This document shows, piece by piece, positions 59,051-64,000 of a DNA stretch of 64,000 nucleotides. This DNA is from Streptomyces phaeoluteigriseus (GTDB lineage Bacteria; Actinomycetota; Actinomycetes; Streptomycetales; Streptomycetaceae). The first letter of the stretch is position 1; each line of letters starts with the position of its first letter. The notes under the pieces are model-generated. The model was not told the DNA's origin and did not search any database. It worked only from the letters and a program-made list of their open reading frames with translations. The translations under genes and the position numbers were made by a program. The stretch spans positions 898,950-962,949 of the forward strand of contig NZ_MPOH02000011.1 in the NCBI RefSeq assembly GCF_001896135.2. Direction: 5' to 3'.

Positions 59051-59988
59051 TCAGTGCAGGCCGACGCCCCTGCGACCCGCTCCGGACAGCAGCTCGCGCG
59101 CCAACAGCTCCTCACTCTCCGTGCCGCCCCCGGCACGTCGGGTGCGCACCACGCCCGCTTCAGCACCAGGTGCACCTCCGCCTCCCAGGTGAAACCCATC
59201 CCGCCGTACACCTGAAGGCAGTCGCGCGCACCGCGTACGGCGGCCTCGTCGGCGAGGAGCCGGGCCGTCGCGATGTCGGCCGGGTCGGCGGTCACGGCGG
59301 CCCCGTAGACGGCGGCCCGCGCGACCTCCACCCGCACCAGCAGCTCCGCGCACAGGTGTTTGACGGCCTGGAAGCCTCCGATCGGCTGGCCGAACTGCTC
59401 GCGCGTCCGCGCGTGTTGCACGGCCAGCTCGCACGCGCGCGTGGCGCCACCGAGCTGCTCGGCGGCGGTGAGGAGGACGGCGACGGGGTCGGGGACGGCC
59501 TCCGGGCCCGCGGACACGGCAGGCGCCGCGGGGAGCCGGTGCAGCGGCGTCAGCGGATCCACCGACCGCAACGCGACCGCACCCGACCCGGCCACCCCCC
59601 TTCCTCCGCCCCCCTCCACCACGTCCGCCTCCGTCAGCCACTCCACCCGGCCGCCGTCGACGGCCGTCACGACCGCTTCGCCGGTCGCGGCGCCCGGGAC
59701 GCGTCCGGCCGCGAGGTGGGTGGCGATCAGCGGGCCGGGGAGCAGCACCCGGCCCGCCTCCTCGAACGCCAACACGGCCTCGGGCAGGCCGAGTCCCACT
59801 CCACCCTCGGACTCCGGCAGCCGCAGCGCGAAGAACCCGGCGTCGCCCAGCGCCCGCCACAGGGCCCGGTCGAGGGCGGGTGGCCGGTCGGCCGCGGCCC
59901 GCAGTTCCCGGGGCCCGAAGCGGCGCGCGAGCACCTCCCGCACCCCGTCCCGCAAGGCGCGCTGGTCCCCGCTCAGTTGGAAACGCAC
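59051..59988 (-). CDS. acyl-CoA dehydrogenase, small-chain type (frameshifted near 59150)
   Basis: About 312 residues from GTG 59988. LPESEGGVGLGLPEAVLAFE, ARTREQFGQPIGGFQAVKHL and LQVYGGMGFTWEAEVHLVLK are clear FadE segments. Directly after this the frame changes: restoring one G at about 59149-59152 gives WVRTRRAGGGTESEELLARE and the stop at 59051; unrepaired, the frame runs on to 58993 without homology. The middle SEP-GSD loop is missing. With its neighbour at 59990 it forms the long/short chain pair of heterotetrameric dehydrogenases known from steroid side-chain oxidation. Confidence 0.85.
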
Positions 59989-59989
59989 G

Positions 59990-61123
59990 TCATCGCCCCT
60001 TCGGCAGCCCCAGGATCCGTTCGCCCACGATGTTCCGCTGGATCTGCGAGGTCCCGGCCGCGATGGTGTACGACAGGGAGGTCAGGCGGTCGAGCACCCA
60101 GGGCCGGTCGAGGTCGAGGGCCGCGTCGCCGAGGACGTCGGCGGCGGTGTCGTACAGGTCCTGGCGCGCCTGCGCGTACCTCAGTTTGAAGACCGAACCC
60201 GCAAGGCCCGGCACTCCGCCGGAGGCCTCCGCGGCGCTCACGTTCCACTGTGCGAGCCGCCACAGCGCGCGGAACTCGGCGTTGAGCCGGCCGAGCCGGC
60301 GGCGCAGCGCGGGATCGTCCCAGCGGCCGTTGTGCCGGGCCTCCTGGGCGAGTTCGCCGAGGACCCGGCGGCAGGCGACCACCTCGCCCGCGAACGCCGT
60401 GCCGCGTTCGAAGGACAGCGTCACCATCGTCACCCGCCAGCCGTCGTTCTCCTCCCCGACACGGTGGTCGGCCGGCACCCGCACCTCGTCGAGGAACACC
60501 TCGGCGAACTCGGTGGACCCGGCGAGCGTGCGCAGCGGCCGCACGGTGATGCCGGGCGTGTCCATGGGCAGGGCGAGCCAGGTGATCCCGTGGTGCCGGG
60601 GCGCCTCCGGGTCGGTGCGCACGAGCAGTTCGCACCAGTCGGCGACCTCGGCGTGCGAGGTCCAGATCTTGGAGCCGGTGACCACGTAGTGGTCGCCGTC
60701 GCGCCACGCGCGCGTGCGCAGCGCCGCGAGGTCGGAGCCGGCGCCGGGCTCGCTGAAGCCCTGGCACCAGACCTCCTCGCCGCGCAGGATCGGCGGCAGC
60801 CAGCGGGCCCGCTGCGCCTGCGTCCCCTCGGCGGCGACGGTCGGCCCGGCGTGCAGGAGTCCGACGAAGTTGGCGCCCACATAGGGTGCGCCCGCCTTCT
60901 CCGTCTCCTCCAGGAAGACGAGCCGGACGCCGGGCGGGGCGTCCCAGTGGACGTGCCCGTACCCGGCGTCGTACAGCATCCGCTGCCAGCCGAGGTCGTA
61001 CGCCCTGCGTCCCGGCCAGTCGGCGGGGGACGGCCTCGGCGGGAGGGTGGGGAGCGCCTTGCCCAACCACTCCCGCAGCCGGGCCCGGAAGCCCGCCTCC
61101 TCGGCGCTGTCCGCGAGGTCCAT
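59990..61123 (-). CDS. acyl-CoA dehydrogenase, long-chain partner
   Basis: 377 residues from ATG 61123, overlapping the amidohydrolase stop by four bases. LVFLEETEKAGAPYVGANFV, CQGFSEPGAGSDLAALRTRA, GSKIWTSHAEVADWCELLVR, VTLSFERGTAFAGEVVACRR and SYTIAAGTSQIQRNIVGERI with LGLPKG at the end are all typical. In related proteins about a dozen residues with a YGGRGA-like motif stand between HVHW and LVFLEE; here only DAPPGVR is present, so a short internal deletion is possible. Its stop is two bases from the start of the short-chain gene at 59988. Confidence 0.88.
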   Translation of the reverse strand: MDLADSAEEAGFRARLREWLGKALPTLPPRPSPADWPGRRAYDLGWQRMLYDAGYGHVHWDAPPGVRLVFLEETEKAGAPYVGANFVGLLHAGPTVAAEGTQAQRARWLPPILRGEEVWCQGFSEPGAGSDLAALRTRAWRDGDHYVVTGSKIWTSHAEVADWCELLVRTDPEAPRHHGITWLALPMDTPGITVRPLRTLAGSTEFAEVFLDEVRVPADHRVGEENDGWRVTMVTLSFERGTAFAGEVVACRRVLGELAQEARHNGRWDDPALRRRLGRLNAEFRALWRLAQWNVSAAEASGGVPGLAGSVFKLRYAQARQDLYDTAADVLGDAALDLDRPWVLDRLTSLSYTIAAGTSQIQRNIVGERILGLPKGR

Positions 61124-62315
61124 CAGCGGTCGAGGTCGAGGCCGAGCATGCGGATGGCGTTGCCGCGCATGAGCTTGTGGACGGTCTCGTCGTCGAGGCC
61201 CTCGACGTGGTCGAGGGCGACCTCCCTGGTGTGCGGGAAGGTCGAGTCGACGTGCGGGTAGTCGGTCTCGAAGGTGGCGTTGTCGCGCCCGACGACGTCC
61301 AGCGAGGCGACCCCGTGCTTGTCGCGGAAGAAGCAGCAGAAGATCTGCCGGTAGTAGTACGTCGACGGCGGCTCGGGGATCAGATCGCGGACGCCGCCCC
61401 AGGCGCGGTGCTCCTCCCAGACGTCGTCGGCGCGTTCCAGGGCGTACGGGATCCACCCCATCTGGCCCTCGGAGTAGGCCAGCTTGAGCGTCGGGAACTT
61501 CACCAGCACCCCGCTGAAGAGGAAGTCCATCATCGAGGCCATGGCGTTGTTGAAGCTGAGCGCGGCCTGGACGGCGGGCGGGCGTCGGGGGAGGCGGCCG
61601 GCATCTGGGACGAGGACCCGATGTGCATGTTGACGACCGTCCCGGTCTCCTGGCAGACCGCGAAGAACGGGTCCCAGTAGCCGGAGTGGATGGACGGCAG
61701 GCCCAGGTGGGTGGGGATCTCGGAGAAGGTCACCGCGCGCACCCCGCGGGCGGCGTTGCGCCGGATCTCCGCGACCGCGAGGCCGATGTCCCACAGCGGG
61801 ATCAGGCACAGCGGGATGAGCCGTCCGCCGCTGTCGCCGCACCACTCCTCGACCATCCAGTCGTTGTAGGCGCGCACGCAGGCGAGGGCGACCTCCTTGT
61901 CGTGCGCCTCGGCGAAGGTCTGCCCGCAGAAGCGGGGGAAGGTCGGGAAGCAGAGGCTGCCCTCGACGTGGTTGAGGTCCATGTCCTTCAGCCGCTCGGC
62001 GGGGTCCCAGCAGCCGGGCCGCATCTCCGCGCGCGTGATGCCCTCCAGGGTCATCTCGTCCCGGTCGAAGCCGACGGCGGCGATGTTGCGCTTGTACGGG
62101 AACCTGAGGTCCTCGTAGATCCACCAGTCGGTGGGCGGGCCGTCCGGATCCATCGTGATCTGGTACTTGCCGCCGACGTAGGCCAGCTCACCGATGCCGG
62201 CGGTCAGCGGCTTCGGCCCGCGGTCGCGGTACTTGTGCGGCAGCCAGGTCTCGAAGAGGTGCGCGGGCTCGATGACGTGGTCGTCGACGCTGATGATGCG
62301 GGGCAGTTCGGTCAT
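61123..62315 (-). CDS. amidohydrolase family 2 (ACMSD-like) metalloprotein (frameshifted near 61581)
   Basis: About 397 residues. ATG 62315 with GGAGGGG upstream begins TELPRIISVDDHVIEPAHLF. CFPTFPRFCGQTFAEAHDKE, AYNDWMVEEWCGDSGGRLIP and MHIGSSSQMPAASPDA follow. The chain then changes frame at the run GGG 61580-61582, where a fourth G is expected, and continues PPAVQAALSFNNAMASMMDF to the late ETDYPHVDSTFPHTREVALD. It is a close paralogue of 14499-15734. It heads an operon with the dehydrogenase pair, under the perfect palindrome at 62351. Confidence 0.87.
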
Positions 62316-62350
62316 GGGTCCCCTCCGCCGGGCCGACACGGTCCGTTTTT

Positions 62351-62365
62351 CTGACGGTCCGTCAG
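62351..62365. promoter_or_regulatory. CTGACG-family operator (perfect arms)
   Basis: CTGACGGTCCGTCAG, 35 bp upstream of the amidohydrolase ATG at 62315. Same 15 bases as at 15755. Confidence 0.88.
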
Positions 62366-62438
62366 GTCAGGTCTACGGGCAGGCTAGCCCCGCACCCCTG
62401 GACCGACAAGGCACCCGGCCCTACGCTCTGCCCACGAT

Positions 62439-62453
62439 CTGACTGACCGTCAG
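62439..62453. promoter_or_regulatory. CTGACG-family operator (one arm mismatch)
   Basis: CTGACTGACCGTCAG, 18 bp upstream of the divergent acyl-CoA ligase start at 62472. Same 15 bases as at 21954. Confidence 0.8.
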
Positions 62454-62471
62454 CTGAATCAGGGGGTCGCC

Positions 62472-63998
62472 GTGCCCGACACCGCCATCGCCATCGCCCT
62501 CAGCACGTCCCGCACGCTCTGGGACCTGCTCGCCCGCCGCGCCGCGCTCACCCCCGACCGCCCGGTCCTCCTCCAGGGCGACCGCGCGCTGACCTTCGGC
62601 GCCCTGCGCGACCGCGCCGAGCGCACCGCGGCGGGCCTGTACGGCATGGGCGTACGCCCCGGCACGGTCGTCGCCTGGCAGCTCCCCACGCGCCCGGAGA
62701 CGGCCGTCCTGTCCTTCGCCCTGGCCCGCCTGGGCGCCGTACAGACCCCCGTGATCCCCTTCTACCGGGACCGCGAGGTCGGCTTCGCGCTGCGCGAGTC
62801 CAAGGCGGAGTTCTTCGCCGTACCGGGCGTGTGGCGCGGCTACGACCACACGGAGATGGCCCGGCGGCTGGGCGCGAAGGGCGTCTTCGAGGCCTACGAC
62901 GACCTGCCCGAGGGTGACCCGGCGGTACTCCCCGCCCCGCCCACCGAGGGCACCTCCGTGCGCTGGATCTACTGGACCTCGGGCACGACGTCCGACCCCA
63001 AGGGCGTCCTGCACACGGACCGCTCCCTCATCGCGGGCGGCGCCTGCCTCGCCCACGCCCTGCGCCTCACGGCCGACGACGTCGGCTCGATGGCCTTCCC
63101 GTACGCCCACATCGCCGGCCCGGACTACACGGTGATGCTGCTCCTGTACGGCTTCCCGGCGGTGATGTTCGAGCACTTCGCCCTGCCGGACGCGCTCGCG
63201 GAGTACCGCCGGCACGGCGTGACGGTGGCGGGCGGCTCGACGGCGTTCTACTCGATGTTCCTCGCGGAACAGCGCAAGCGGCCGGGTCTCCCGGTGATCC
63301 CGACCCTCCGCCTCCTCGCGGGCGGCGGGGCCCCCAAACCCCCCGAGCTGTACCACGCGGTGGTCCACGAGATGGGCGTCCGGCTCACCCACGGCTACGG
63401 CATGACCGAGGTCCCGATGATCACGATGGGCTCCCCCGACGACACGGCCGACAACCTGGCGACGACAGAGGGACGCCCCCCGGAGGGCATGGAGATACGG
63501 ATCGTGGACGGCGAGGTGCGCCTGCGCGGAGAGGCGGTCTGCCAGGGCTACCTCGACCCGGTCCAAACGGCGGAGGCCTTCGACCCGGACGGCTTCCTGC
63601 GCACCGGCGACCTGGGCCACGTCACCGACACCGGCCACCTGGTCCTCACCGGCCGCCTCAAGGACGTGATCATCCGCAAGGGCGAGAACATCTCGGCGAA
63701 GGAGATAGAAGACCTCCTCCACACCCACCCCGCGGTGGAGGACGTGGCGGTGATCGGCCTACCCGACCCGGAACGGGGCGAGCGCGTGTGCGCGGTGGTG
63801 GAACAACGCCGGAGCCCCGGGCAGGAGACCGAGAACCTGACCCTGGCCACGGTGACGGCACACCTGAGAGCGGCGGGCCTGTCGGTCCACAAACTGCCGG
63901 AACAACTGGAGGTGGTGGACGCCCTGCCGCGGAACGAGACGCTGAGGAAGGTCCTGAAGTACCGGTTGCGGGAGAGGTATGCGGGGACGGGGGGTTGA
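62472..63998 (+). CDS. acyl-CoA synthetase (AMP-forming), alicyclic/fatty acid type
   Basis: 508 residues, complete in the window. ANL superfamily marks: YWTSGTTSDPKGVLHTD (P-loop), THGYGMTEVPMITMG, DGFLRTGDLGHV, GRLKDVIIRKGENISAKEIE and LPRNETLRKVLKYRLRE at the C-terminus with the catalytic Lys. The set resembles cyclohexanecarboxylate-CoA ligase and related FadD proteins. GTG 62472 follows CAGGGGG. It activates a free acid with ATP and CoA, and its divergent position to the amidohydrolase/dehydrogenase operon, with two operators, places it in the same pathway. Confidence 0.9.
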   Translation: MPDTAIAIALSTSRTLWDLLARRAALTPDRPVLLQGDRALTFGALRDRAERTAAGLYGMGVRPGTVVAWQLPTRPETAVLSFALARLGAVQTPVIPFYRDREVGFALRESKAEFFAVPGVWRGYDHTEMARRLGAKGVFEAYDDLPEGDPAVLPAPPTEGTSVRWIYWTSGTTSDPKGVLHTDRSLIAGGACLAHALRLTADDVGSMAFPYAHIAGPDYTVMLLLYGFPAVMFEHFALPDALAEYRRHGVTVAGGSTAFYSMFLAEQRKRPGLPVIPTLRLLAGGGAPKPPELYHAVVHEMGVRLTHGYGMTEVPMITMGSPDDTADNLATTEGRPPEGMEIRIVDGEVRLRGEAVCQGYLDPVQTAEAFDPDGFLRTGDLGHVTDTGHLVLTGRLKDVIIRKGENISAKEIEDLLHTHPAVEDVAVIGLPDPERGERVCAVVEQRRSPGQETENLTLATVTAHLRAAGLSVHKLPEQLEVVDALPRNETLRKVLKYRLRERYAGTGG

Positions 63999-64000
63999 GG

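Overview
The window is a high-GC actinobacterial chromosome segment, almost certainly Streptomyces. The signs are GC-rich third codon positions, frequent GTG starts, GTGA/ATGA gene overlaps, an AfsR-like SARP regulator, a Streptomyces-type secreted phospholipase A2, a fused FO synthase (fbiC) and many F420-type oxidoreductases. No rRNA, tRNA, CRISPR array or intact mobile element was seen.

Layout. 0-8.2 kb: a DUF2165 fragment, fbiC, an F420-type LLM oxidoreductase, a Tat-exported PHP hydrolase, a CAE-type cytidine deaminase, a DUF385 protein and a MazF-like toxin-antitoxin pair. 8.2-15.8 kb: operons for aldehyde dehydrogenase, D-aminoacylase-type amidohydrolase, LLM oxidoreductases, an SDR and an amidohydrolase-2 protein. 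15.8-20.3 kb: the AfsR-like regulator, a 64-residue peptide made of three exact 17-residue repeats, and phospholipase A2. 20.3-24.4 kb: a FadD3-like ligase divergent from an Ltp2-like thiolase, a DUF35 protein and a crotonase. 24.4-31 kb: DUF1772, a Ser/Thr kinase with a PQQ-type propeller, VOC, TetR, Lrp/LysE and DUF385 genes. 31-38.6 kb: an acyl-CoA dehydrogenase divergent from a second thiolase-like protein, then pdxH-like, small membrane proteins, an IS200/IS605 remnant, GNAT, MmpS-like and DUF35/DoxX genes. 38.7-48 kb: a tannase-like esterase, two flavoenzymes, an NDP-forming acyl-CoA synthetase, a crotonase and an HsaB-like flavin reductase. 48-53 kb: a collapsed ABC transporter, DUF4097, a MarR-like regulator, an MFS transporter and a GlxA-type regulator. 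53-64 kb: alcohol dehydrogenase, three acyl-CoA dehydrogenases, an SDR, a cyclase-family hydrolase, an anti-sigma factor, an amidohydrolase and an acyl-CoA ligase.

How it fits together. About two dozen dispersed genes look like one acyl-CoA catabolic programme: CoA activation, dehydrogenation, hydration, oxidation and thiolase/aldolase-type cleavage, plus LLM, SDR and amidohydrolase steps. Several proteins resemble mycobacterial steroid-degradation enzymes (Ltp2 with a DUF35 partner, FadD3, HsaB, paired FadE-type dehydrogenases). Their promoters share a 15-bp palindrome, CTGACGNNNCGTCAG. I find 15 copies, six with perfect arms, at nearly every operon of this set and in no unrelated promoter I examined. 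This looks like one regulon whose substrate and regulator are unknown.

Caution. At least a dozen conserved genes, including fbiC, are interrupted by apparent single-base frameshifts, several in G/C homopolymers. I read these as sequencing or assembly errors and annotate those genes as whole. Three cases look like real decay: the ABC transporter remnant, an endonuclease-family fragment and the IS200/IS605 fragment.
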